Below are positions 11,001-21,179 of a stretch of 64,000 bases of DNA, piece after piece (the first letter of the stretch is position 1; every line of letters begins with the position of its first letter). A program made the position numbers and the translations under genes. The stretch spans positions 10,112,423-10,176,422 of the forward strand of contig JALIRH010000023.1 of NCBI GenBank assembly GCA_023055505.1, read 5' to 3'. This DNA comes from Callipepla californica brunnescens. Taxonomy: Eukaryota > Chordata > Aves > Galliformes > Odontophoridae. The notes beneath the pieces are model-generated. The model made no database searches. It was not told where the DNA came from and saw only the letters and a program-made list of their open reading frames with translations.

Positions 11001-13212
11001 TGCTTGTCATTGAACCTAGAGGAAAAGTGTATGGTTCCTTTTTCTTTATTCTCAGCCTTTTAAAGGGATATGACATGCGTTTTTTCAGCATGTCAAAATG
11101 CACTGATGCAGAAAACATTCTTTTGTGAAGACCTGCTATTAAAATGATTGCAGGTATTGTCCTATTTAGATAATAGACATAGCTGAACTGGTTTTAATAT
11201 TATAGTTGAAAGATACTGGCAATTTGGCAGCTGTTAGAAATGGATTCTCAGCTGCACTAGCAAAAATAAATCTAAATTTTAGCTGCATTATGGTTTGTTC
11301 AGGGTTGAAGAGCACACTTCCCTTTACCATCTTCTTTCTATTTAATTAAGCACAAGCATATTTTTTTCTGTTAGCTGTGCACAGCAAATAACTTAAAAAA
11401 CCATTTAAAAGAGTACGCAAGAGCTTTTATGAGGTTCCTGTCAACTTGATGAAGTTAAGAAGCACTGTTCATCTGGAACAGTCTCCCTCTCTCATAATGT
11501 AGCAGCTTTATTTAGTTCTACGTTTCCTGCATCCAAGGCAGTGAATGAATTCTTATGCCCAGCACTGAGCTGTTTTCTTTTCTCTCCTTCATGCAAAACC
11601 AGTTTCTTTTCAGACTACATCTGGAATGATCTGTTCTGATTTTCTTTCAAACTGAGAAATGAGGTAGCATCTTAACGTTCCTTCTATATTTTTCCATACA
11701 TAGCGCTGTCATGCCTTCAGTAATGGGAAACGGCTTTTGAAGGGTTTGCCACCATTTTATTTGGGTTAGTCTCTAAAGAAAAATGGAAAAAAGTGTAGGC
11801 TTTTGAAAATGAAAATACCTGCTGGCTCCTTTTACATATAACATGCCCAGAATGTTTAAACAACCTTTGCAGAATGTTCATAGGATTTTAATAATCAGCA
11901 AGTGGTTACGTATTTACAAAGTTGTGCAAAATGATGTTTAATCCTGCCACATACTGATTTCTTTTTCAAGAAAATTAAGACCAGGAAAGTGTAACCCTTA
12001 CGAAAATAGCAATACTTGAAGCTGTAAGAGTTGGACTTCCTCAAAAATTTATTTTAAACAGATGTGAAACTGCAGACGTTAATTGATTCATTTATTTGAA
12101 ACTTAATTAAATATACGCCAGATCGTTGCAACATCTTGTAATGTCATTGTGGCAGTCACCCTGTTTATGGGAGCTGTCACTGCAAGAATCTTATTTTTAT
12201 TTCCTATGGAAATACCGTGGTCTTTGGGGGTCCTGCTAGTGAAGGAGTCTCTTCTGAGGATTATATCTTAATGCTGGTCTTGTTGTTTTGCTTTATTATT
12301 TCTCTTAAAGCAGAATCTTAGAAAATATAGATTATAATAATACAGAAGACCTTATGCAGTATGAAGAAATAGAATTTTGTTTAAGCAAACAGCTCCTACT
12401 CTATCTTCGTGTTTCTGAATGCATCAAATCAGAAATCTTCTCAAGTTAGAGCCACGGTGACGTTAATGCTTCTGACAGTTTCGTAGGCTGGAAGAGGCAT
12501 CCAGTGTTGGACACCCTCTCTGTTCTCCAGAGGCAAATCAGTGAATTCCTACAGAATGTGCTTAAGCAGAAGGGCAAAAATGATTTCTCTCTGAAGGGAG
12601 GAAGACACAACAGTGTTACAGTTCCCTAAGATTATTATTATTATTTTATGCAAGTTATAAGTGTCTTGCTCACCAAACATTTTGTTCTGAGTAAAAATAG
12701 CTCATGATTGTCTTTGCTACTCAATGGAGTACAGTTAACTTTTGTTCATAGTCTGCAATGGAAAGCAACAACACTAATTTGAAAGCGTTAGAAATAGAGA
12801 TCTCAGTACAATGTGGTGATCTGTTGAGCCCTTCCATTGCTCTGGAAGATGGTTTATAGGAACATAGAGGTCCTTGCACTACAGTTTGCTTAAAGAGGAC
12901 AGCTCAAGTTTTCTCTTTATATACAGCAGCATGTACTGTCCTGCATTTTAATTTTCCCACTCCCATTCATTTTTCTTCTCCTGTACATAATTATGGTGGT
13001 AACAGCGTTTCTCCAACCAAAAGTGTTGAATGTTACTTTGCACATGCGATGTTGTCATGGTTATTGTCATGATAGGGTAGGAGCAGCCCAAATCTATGTA
13101 GTTATGCCTAAGTTGTATTTTTTTAATCCCTCTGCCCCTAGGTGAACGAAAGAGCCCCTACGTAGCTGTGTGCTGTGTGGTGATGGCCTTCAGCATTCTG
13201 TTTGTACAGTAG
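4960..13212 (+). CDS. TMEM167A: TMEM167A (protein Kish-A), 3' coding exons
   Basis: Kish-A is a very small conserved membrane protein of the Golgi, implicated in the early part of the constitutive secretory pathway (established for the Kish/TMEM167 family). The coding sequence here joins 4960-5069, 10262-10296 and 13142-13212. Together these are 216 nt, giving residues 2-72 plus a TAG stop; with the missing ATG the length is 72 residues, the usual size of the family. The product starts [20 protein letters not shown], a hydrophobic N-terminal segment, then has a short polar loop (LLDKNKTG), the conserved KCARIGERKSPY stretch around residues 45-56, and a second hydrophobic segment ending ILFVQ at the C-terminus. 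All three acceptors are AG, both internal donors are GT, and codon phase matches at each junction (split Gly codons). The initiator exon and promoter lie upstream of the window. Identification is from the near-complete match to the protein as I know it from vertebrates. Confidence 0.96.
5070..10261 (+). other. TMEM167A: TMEM167A intron 2
   Basis: A 5.2-kb AT-rich intron from donor GTATGT to acceptor TTTGCAG. It has several poly-T or poly-A runs (about 5483-5502, 6391-6409 and 8750-8766) and an imperfect 19-bp tandem repeat at 8191-8228. I see no transposon whose family I can name and no second coding unit; the short ORFs are typical of chance. Confidence 0.85.
8191..8228. repeat. 19-bp tandem duplication
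   Basis: Two adjacent copies of an A/T-rich 19-mer containing AATTTTTATAAAGGTA lie in intron 2. They are nearly identical and have no evident role. Confidence 0.8.
10262..10296 (+). CDS. TMEM167A: TMEM167A coding exon 3 (35 nt)
   Basis: A very short exon encoding the end of a Gly codon, then [11 protein letters not shown], then the first base of the next Gly codon. The acceptor is TTTGCAG ending at 10261 and the donor GTAACT starts at 10297. Its length is not a multiple of three, so skipping it would shift the frame of the last exon. The peptide is in the most conserved part of Kish proteins. Confidence 0.95.
10297..13141 (+). other. TMEM167A: TMEM167A intron 3
   Basis: A 2.8-kb AT-rich intron between donor GTAACT and acceptor CCCCTAG. 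It contains poly-T near 10807-10831. A segment at 12488-12610 can be folded as two hairpins joined by an AAATCA box and ending in ACA plus three bases, the layout of an H/ACA RNA, but the pairing is weak (see findings). No other gene is visible. Confidence 0.85.
13142..13212 (+). CDS. TMEM167A: TMEM167A terminal coding exon
   Basis: The exon opens with GT, which completes a Gly codon, followed by [20 protein letters not shown] and the final VQ, then TAG at 13210-13212. It encodes the loop and the second hydrophobic segment. The stop falls at the family's usual C-terminus, so no extension or truncation is evident. Confidence 0.96.
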
Positions 13213-14305
13213 CAACTGGAAGTTGTCCCCTATGCCCTGCTAACAAACAGCAAAGCACGGAAGAACTTCCAGCAGGAAAAAATGGAGAAGCATCATCAAC
13301 TCTCCTCTCACACACTGGGTAGCCAGTCTCTTGGGGATCGTAATGTAACTAACTCCAGTATGATATGTAGATAATAATGTCACACAGGCATTGACACTGA
13401 TGTTGTAACTGTTAAAAAGGTGTCTGTTGTGTTTCTGAGTTCCACAAGAATATATTTTGTACCATGCAATTGAAAAGGCTTTTAATGTTTTTTGTTTGAT
13501 AGACCTGTTTAATTACATGTAACAATTGTGCATCTGGCAATAGAATCACTCTTATGAGAATGAGGAACGTTATAGAGTATACTTTTTTTTTTTTTGTAAC
13601 TATTTTCAGTTCTTAATGTCTGAATGATTCATAATTCCTGTGATACTGTGATAGGTATGATCACGTGCTTAAAACAGATCTCTTAAATGTTTAAGTCACA
13701 CTCAGCTTTCATTTTCTACTCTTGTACTTTCTTAATCTATCAGTATGTTCGTTGTTAAGATAAAATACAAGTCGTGATGTCTGACTATCTGTTCAGAATA
13801 CACAAATGTGGGATTTGAAAACCAGGACTACTCTGTAAATATATTTACTCTGAGATTGAGCTCAAAGGTAAATCATTCCCTATTTTTTTTTTTTCCCAAA
13901 AGTTTCTGGTGGCTCTACTACTGTTGTTGAGGCATTTGAAACAAAGTTGTTGAATCATCTTCTCAGTAGTCCGGAAAGTTGTATGTCCCAGTGTCCTAAA
14001 GGTTTAAGAAAATAAAAAAAAAAAAAAAGAATAAAAGAAATTACACTCGCTGTTAGTAAAATTTAGGTGATGCTCTTTATTATCTGCTATTAGCATTCAT
14101 TCTAGTTTTTTGGACTCGTAGAACTTTAGTAACTTATTTCAGTAGTGCCTATGAGATGTATTTATACCAGATAGCTGTGTGACTTCGTAATGAGTGCACT
14201 TGAGAGAGTTATCTCTCAGCGGCAGTATTTTGTATTGTTCTGAGGAGGTATATGATCAAAATGAGCTTAGCCAGCAATAAAACAGTCTAAACAGTGTGAC
14301 CTGTG
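13213..14305 (+). other. TMEM167A: TMEM167A 3' UTR (inferred end)
   Basis: Non-coding sequence follows the stop codon in the last exon. The best poly(A) signal is AATAAA at 14276-14281, with a GT-rich stretch just downstream (about 14296-14320). Earlier AATAAA hexamers at 14011-14016 and 14030-14035 flank an A-rich tract and could give a shorter form, or be internal-priming bait. The 3' end is an inference without transcript data. Confidence 0.5.
14276..14281 (+). terminator. TMEM167A: poly(A) signal AATAAA, likely TMEM167A
   Basis: A canonical hexamer about 1.06 kb after the stop, followed within 40 bp by GT-rich sequence as expected of a cleavage and polyadenylation site. Use of this site is not proven by sequence alone. 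Confidence 0.5.
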
Positions 14306-17300
14306 CTCGTTCTTATTGAAACTCTTGTTCCATAGATCCAAATCACCCTGTATTGAGAAAGGAAGTGGTTGTTAGTGGTTAGCTTTGTGTTATCCCATGT
14401 ATACCTGCATATCTAAACCATCACCACAAATACTTAGGTGTCCAAAGCTGTTTTCTAATCAACAGGCAGGAAAAATTGTTGTTGCTTTTTTTTCCAGTTT
14501 AGATGGAACAGAAAACACTAGCTCAGGCTCAGAGGACTACAGAGCTGCATGATATTGATGACCATAGTGTGCACACATACTGGCCTTAAACCAGGCAGGA
14601 GATCTGAGGAACAGCCAAGTCCATTTCTTTAAATGTAGGTATTGCTCCAAACATGGCATCAAAGCATGCAGGGAATTCATTTCTATGTACTGCAAGTTCC
14701 ATTCCTAGACCGGGGGTGAGGGAAGCTGATAAGGAGACTTGAGTTTTTACTCACATATGTACATGTTCAGAATATGCATAGGATCACTTGGAAACTTTTA
14801 TGTTTATTGAGTGTATTTTAGTTTTTAGCTTTTTTTTTTTTACTTTATGATGAATACTGGATTTTGTAAAATGCACAACTGACTAAAACTGTCCTAGCTG
14901 TCAGATTAATTCTTAATAATGTCTGTGTTTACCCGTGATTAGAAATAACAGTGAAAAAACCCTCATAAATTTTTTTTTAAGCCTTGAGAATCCAAATAAC
15001 ATTGACAAAGCACTGTATTGCTAAAGCCATTCTTGTTCATAGTACATTTTGTTGCAAAAGCTCAAAGAAGCAGGCCTCTTCTCGTTTGTCATTTTTACTT
15101 CAGCCCTTAGAATTATTTATTTACAGCAGTTTTTCATTTTATCCTAAATATAAATAGCTAATGGGTAAAACTTTGAATTTTTCCACTGATCCTTTTATGA
15201 CGTTTGCAGGATGTTCCTGGTTTACTAGCTGCATATTTGCTCAGCAGTGCTACTTGAGCAGCTAAGTAAGGAACACATTTCTCAGCAACTGCTAGCAATG
15301 CCTGATTTCAGAAGTAGTTTGTGTGCAGGCTTTAGAAAAGATTGTAGTCAGAGATAAGTGTTATCTTTGATGGGGCTACTCAACATATGCCTCCAGCAAA
15401 AGCATCTGAAAACAGGATCTTTAAGCTTTGACAAATGTCAGTTGGTTTGAAATTACTGCTTTAGGCAGGTGTTCACCTCAGGAAGACTTCTTTGTATTTC
15501 AAAGTTTTGAGTTTGGAGAGATTGATGCCTCTTCTCTCTTACTGATTAAGATACGAAGAAACTACTGTTTTTCACATGTTAGAATCTTAAAGCTATCTCA
15601 TGTTCTCTGATCTTTTTCTTATGCAAATTGTTGACACCTGGGGAATGTTTAGTTGGTAAGAAGAAGAAAATACGGTGTTGTGTGCACACTTGATAAAATT
15701 TTAGGAGTTATCCTTGAACACTGGGTTTGGACTGTTTCATTTTCAGAGAACAGTAAATTAGTTCCAATGGAGCTCTGTTGCTAAAGGTGTCAAGGAAAAT
15801 AGTTTTCGTGAACTTTGCTCTGATTCCCAAACCGAGTGGAGAAGGAAGTGCTTATTACTATATTATGCAGGTGCTAAAGCTGTAATGGCAAATAGAATAG
15901 GCACACTGTAGCGTTTTATTTTGAGACAGCTGATGATGGCTATCGAGGCAATTGAGAAGACAGTAGCAGAAATTCCTGGCTGACATACAGGAGTTTACAA
16001 CCCCCATCAGGTCTGGGGAGATCTTATCCTACTCAGAGTTGCTGGAATGTAGAAAGGAAATGTTTAATTCAGTGTGATTTAAGCTTATAGTTATGTGGAC
16101 TGCTGTAGAAGAGTTCTCATTGCTTTACCTACACAGGGTTCAGCTGGCATGTTTCTCTGACTCTGCCTGTTGCACACATTCAGTGAAAGGAGAGGGCAGT
16201 GTGGGCTGTTGAACATGCAGTTTAGGGGAATGTCCTAGAATAGTTAGCAAAGTAGGAGGTAAACAGTTTCCAAGTTGGAGCATTCTTTCTGAGAAATGGG
16301 TAATGAAGATGTAGGTCGGGAAAAGGAGGTGAGAATGGCTGCAGCAGAAGGTACCTGCACATTCTCGAGAAGTAATCAGGTCCTAAACCAAGTAGTATTA
16401 CTAGAGGAAGTGGATTCTGAAGGCAGTCTAAGTTGTGCATTCAGCTGGATAAGAAGGGTAAGATGCTGCAGTTATTTTAATTCCAGTGGCTGAAGTTATT
16501 AAACCAGAATTGCGCTGCCCCTGCGTTTAACACTAACAGGCAGAACACAGGAACATAAAAGGGCACTTCCAGTAAGAGAGCAAGCACTTGGTCAACATGA
16601 TGCAACTTCAAAACATGGATCCTGAATCTTTGGCATACAACAGGGTTTCTCAGAATGCAGCATTTTGTGTTTGTGACTGAAGCTCATGTAGACATACCTG
16701 ACCCATGCTATACTTACACAGAATTGCTGGCAAGGATAGGAATCTGCGTGCAAGCCCTTCTCTTCTCAGGCACCATCTGTAAAGTGAGCTGCCTACTGCC
16801 ACTGTTGTATTGCTCTTGCTTCACATGCGAAGCTAGATTTTACTAAAGCAGCACAGATTTTCAGTCTTTGAACAAAATGTGGCAATCTATTTGCATCTAT
16901 ATTTACTGTTTAATTTTTCAAATAATAATGAAATTATACAGTAATAGCTGGAACGTGATGTGTTTGTTGAATGGACAGATAATTTGATATCCTTGCAAGT
17001 ACTTGCTGTTGGATTAATGGCATGCAAACCTCCATCCACGTCTGCACTATAAATGACCTCAAATTGAAAGCAGGGATTTAGAAAGTATAAATTGAATAGT
17101 GGTGACTGCCATGGTAGAAATGAGTAAAGCATGAGTAAGATATGGGATCACCGTAAGGATCTGATGTTCTGGAGAGACTGATAAGCAAATGGGCAGGCAT
17201 AGGTAGTGGAGAAGGAAAGAAAAAGTGAAGTCCAAGTGATGACTCAAACATTTTTTGTGCTTGGAACGAGGTCATTGTTCTACAGTTGCCCTTTCTACCT

Positions 17301-17490
17301 TGTTAACCACAGCCAGTGAGCAGTGGAAACACGCTGTCACCAAGAGGTGAAGTCACAGCGCAGTAGAGGAAACAATTACTCTGTTAGTGCTCTGAGGCTT
17401 TTATTCTTTCAATTTGTTCACCTACAGAAACAATTCAAGTTGCCTGTAAAGACAGTGTATCGTTCAGAGATAAAACAGCCTGTGGTTCTC
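14306..17490. other. intergenic, no gene seen
   Basis: AT-rich sequence downstream of TMEM167A with only short chance ORFs (72 codons or fewer). I recognise no exon, RNA gene or named repeat in it. Confidence 0.6.
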
Positions 17491-17491
17491 T

Positions 17492-17564
17492 ACAGCATGG
17501 GTGGCCAATCTTTTGTTTTGTTTTTTTTCTGGGCTGCCCTGAGTGAAGAGGATTTGTCTTGGTC
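17492..17564 (-). mobile_element. terminal fragment of hAT (Charlie-like) element
   Basis: This segment begins CAGCATGGGTGGCCAATCTT, which resembles the CAG-start and GG-CCAA pattern of hAT/Charlie terminal inverted repeats, and runs directly into the mariner copy at 17565. The decayed hAT transposase on the far side of that mariner (18101-18560, minus strand) makes it likely that this is the transposase 3'-side end of the same hAT, split by the mariner. The opposite terminal repeat was not found, so the assignment is tentative. Confidence 0.4.
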
Positions 17565-18100
17565 CACTCCAAAAGTAATACCTCCTTTTTATTTCCGTGG
17601 AAATTACAACAGATACAGTGAGCTCAGTAACACTGTCTGATGGAGCAAATTCTGAGCTCCAAAATGCTGTTTCTCAACATAGTCACCAGCATTAGCCTCA
17701 CTTTTTTGTCTGCAATTAACAAGAACATGCACACCATGCTCATAAAAGTCTGCAGCAGAGGAGGGGACCCACTGTCACTATTGTTGAAATGTACCAACCA
17801 CTGCCTCACTGCACTTCCATCCTTTGGTTTGTCTCCATCAATAGTCAGCAAGTGTTGATGAATGTCAGTGGGCGACCTTTTTCCACATGGATGGACTCAG
17901 TGACACACCTTTGCTTTATCCACACTTCCCCATCAGATATCATTCGGTCAGACAGCCCCTCTGCTGCCATCTGTCATGTAGCAACATCACGTAATGGAAT
18001 ATTGGTGGGAAAATTCAACCCCTACTGACAAATCACCAGTATCTATTTCTGATGTCATGGACCAACATAATAGAATAGGTGGCATTACTTTTGGAGTAAT
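17565..18100 (-). mobile_element. internally deleted mariner (Galluhop-like)
   Basis: The ends are inverted repeats: ACTCCAAAAGTAATACCTCC on the left and the complement of that motif (GGCATTACTTTTGGAGTAAT) on the right. Inside, the minus strand reads a stretch resembling the mariner transposase N-terminal DNA-binding region (17624-17851, for example AVRQWLVHFNNSDSGSPP), broken by stops. The left 220 bp matches the left arm of the second mariner at 40734 and the right 310 bp matches its right arm at about 43690-44006. This copy is therefore the same family with about 0.7 kb of the middle missing. The length of about 536 bp cannot encode an intact transposase. Confidence 0.85.
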
Positions 18101-18560
18101 ATAATTAATAAATAACAGACATTACAATTTTTAATGTTTTTATTAAAATTTAGGAAAGGAGAACAGCAAAACCATAAAGGTAGTGAGATTGTTGGCCTTT
18201 TTTTTTGTGAAACAAACGTATCACTCTGATTCGATGGTAGTAGTTGCCATTCGTAGTGAGATCTCTAGGTGTTCATCAGAATTTTGATGACATTTTACTC
18301 TTCCTGTACCTCATCCTTGAAAAGAGTTGTTTACAGGTGTACATACTGCCAAAAGTGGTGACATGAATAAGACATGATTGTGAAGTGAAGGGTGTTTCTC
18401 CCTGGTAACAGTGGCCTTAGAGAAGTCCAGTAGAGAAACATGATCAGATTTTTGAGTTGAATATCTGATTCCAATCTATACATTCCATTTAAAATTTGCA
18501 GATCATGTATTTATATTGACTGAAAAATGAGTCACAAACATAAATTGGTTATTTTTCTGT
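18101..18560 (-). pseudogene. decayed hAT transposase, C-terminal (hATC) region
   Basis: The minus strand between about 18190 and 18500 gives, over two frames, HPSLHNHVLFM, FGSMYTCKQLFSRM and DEHLEISLRMATT in the correct order and spacing for the hAT dimerisation domain. In Charlie-type transposases that domain reads roughly LFGSTYxCEQxFSxM ... DEHLxxSLRIATT. A frameshift separates the last two blocks and stops occur upstream, so it is dead. It lies beside the mariner at 17565-18100 and a possible hAT terminus at 17492, which suggests a mariner inserted in the 3' part of a hAT element. The rest of the transposase further right is not recognisable. Confidence 0.65.
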
Positions 18561-18585
18561 CACTCTTTAACCTTATTCTCAAACT

Positions 18586-18622
18586 CAAACAAAACAAAAC
18601 AAAACAAAACAAAACAAAACAA
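18586..18622. repeat. (AAAAC)n microsatellite
   Basis: About seven copies of a CAAAA pentamer interrupt the decayed hAT/coding-like region. Confidence 0.85.
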
Positions 18623-18639
18623 GAAAACAAGGACAGAAA

Positions 18640-20160
18640 CCAGGGAAGTGTGATTTAAACCTGCTTCTCATGTTCCAACTTTAAGTTGTTGTTACATTCC
18701 TAGCTAAATGTTTTTCAGCCTGTTTTTCTTCAATATTCTGCCATGTTATTTGAACATAATTATTAGCCATTCCACTCAGAGTCAATGAGTGTTTTCAACA
18801 AGCAGTACAGCATCTGTGGAGGTTCCACATCCATTTGATGACACTTGACTAGCTGAAAAATAGTATTCCTTCATCTTCTGTAATGCAATGTAATCATCAT
18901 GATGGATACTGAAGATATACTTAAGTACTGTAAAAGGGTTTTGAAAATGTGCCCTAATTGTTGGTTGCCTGACGACTGTTCTTACATTTTATAAATAACC
19001 CTTTTTTTCGTGGTACTCCAAAATTTATATACAAAGCAAAATGTGTGGAGAAATGTTATCATTCTGCAAGACTCGCTGGTAGCTGGGAAGCAAAATAAAA
19101 AAACTTAACACAAAACGCTCAGGCAGGGAGAAACTTTTTCAGGTCTAAACTGGCCAATCTCACATGAAGAAATAATCTGTCTTCCTCTTTCAGCTCTGCT
19201 GTTTCCATCCTGAAGGGCTTGTGTATCCAAATATGTTTCTTTCCAGTTGATTGATATCTGACAAAACAAGACTACAGAAAACTTTTGTCTAACTTTCGTG
19301 ACCTGTTATTTGTCTCATTGATCACAGGTAGTTCTTAGTAACCTCTTGCTTTGGAGTGTGCCATTCTGTTTGAGTATTTGACAGTCAGAAGCTGTGTTCT
19401 TCTAATGAAGCTTGGATCACACCGAATCTTTACTGAAACTCCAAAGACTTGAGAAATAAAACAGTTTTGACACAACAGCTCAGCCATTGCTTCCTACTTT
19501 ACAAGAATCACTTCAGGAAGATTTTCAAGTGTTTCATTAACCTAAATTAGAAACACCTTCAAAAATGATGCTAACTCACGTAATTCACTGCTAATTCACA
19601 TAATTCCCACACCAATGTCTCCTCAGTGATCGGACTATAGGTATTTCCAGTGACATAGCTATTTCTTCTATCTTGTATGCCAGTACAAAAGGCATAACTC
19701 ATTAATGGATTCTTCTATCCAAGATAAAACTCTCTGAGGGAGTCTCACATCATTCCCATTACTTGAAAGGGCTCCACCGTGAAAAAAAATGCTTTTCTCT
19801 CCAAATCCGTTGTGTGGGAGGCAGCCAGGATGTAATTCCTGTACAACTGTAAGCATGTCCTGTGACAGTCACTTCATTAAACTTCCCTATTTGTGTGGAC
19901 CTGTTCATTTGCAGGACCATTCACCAGTGTGTGTTGGCTTAATTCAAACTCCATGGTATCCCTCGATCTCTTTCCACGTGATGTATAAACCAGACACCCT
20001 GTACCAGACTCCCTGACATTTTCTACATCCTCTGTATTTGCATCATACATAAGCTGCTCAGGGTAGCCTGTCATCTGCTAGGTGATACCATCACACCAGA
20101 TGAGAGCATTTGCTTTTGATGATTTCAGTTTCCATGACTAGAATGTATTTTTCCCTATAG
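18640..20160 (-). pseudogene. unassigned coding-like remnant, minus strand
   Basis: I do not recognise this. Several minus-strand blocks look more protein-like than the surrounding DNA. About 19877-20074 reads a 65-codon frame containing YPEQLMYDANTEDVENV. About 19668-19860 reads LTVVQELHPGCLPHNGFGEK, with a possible frameshift into a 47-codon open stretch ending near 19580. About 19120-19210 reads ELKEEDRLFLHVRLASLDLK before a stop. They are ordered on one strand and broken by stops and shifts. They could be the upstream part of the adjacent hAT transposase, a retrocopy of a host gene, or chance. Confidence 0.2.
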
Positions 20161-21179
20161 AAAGACACTAAAATTCGAAAAGGGTAAAATTATATACATG
20201 ATTTCATTTATTCCACGCACAAAAAACCCACCCATGTTTTAAAACACAAAAGACTTGTGTTAACTTCGGTCAGAATATGAAACTACCCCTTTTAGTTCTA
20301 AGTCTTCACAGCTGGCCATTCCCACATGCAAAAACTTAAATAACCTTTCAGGGCTGTAGTAGACTTAAAGAGAAGTCCAAAAGAATGATAGATGTTTGTG
20401 GACATAAATGTCACACCCAGTGGAATTCAAAGGAAATAAATAGTAATTTAGCAGCATTGGCAAGCTGCTTTTTTTGACTATGTAGCACCACCAGCATATT
20501 TTACATGTGTATCACGGTCATGAATAAGCCAAACCAGACACACACATTCACAAACTAGTTTTGATTTCCCATTAAGCTACATGTTTTTTTTTCCTCCCCC
20601 CACCCTTTTCAAATAATAAATGAGGCCAAGGGACACACTGATCTTTGTCTCTTCGGAACAAATGTTAACTCCAAATTCTCATGATTGATTCTCACAGATT
20701 GGTAAAACTTCAGAAGAGGAAAAAAAAATCCATCCTTAATAATAAATTATATTTGATGTTTGAATTGGTTTTTATTTACTAGAGACATAAAATCCTAATA
20801 CCAAAGATGGCTTTCAAATTCAACACCATCACTAGCAATGTGTCTGGAGCTAGGGGCTTCAGCTGATTTCCCCATTTAAGGAAAGTTTATGAACATGTTG
20901 TATTGAGCATATTCCTTCCCAACAGTGAACGTATCACTTCCCTGCACACAGCATGAATCTGCCTGCCAAGGAACAAGTCTTAGCATTGATTTTTCTGTTT
21001 AATGTTGCTCTTCCTTCAGAGACGAGGGGGGGGGGTATGTGAATTATTTGGATCTCTGGATCATGATGACTTCTGGAAGTAAGAGGAATGGACCTACCTG
21101 GACTCGTGCAAAGCACAATTCTTCTCCTCAGCATTCTTGTCTCCAGGATGGAGAGATGTGCATTTGACAGATGAAACAC
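20161..21179. other. intergenic, nothing recognised
   Basis: AT-rich sequence with a short G run (about 21026-21036) and no gene, RNA or repeat that I can name. Confidence 0.5.

Noticed and set aside
12145..12180. Hairpin GCAGT...ACTGC in intron 3 considered as a small RNA stem
   Set aside because: No ANANNA box follows it at the proper distance and the stem is only 5 bp; weaker than the candidate at 12488-12610.
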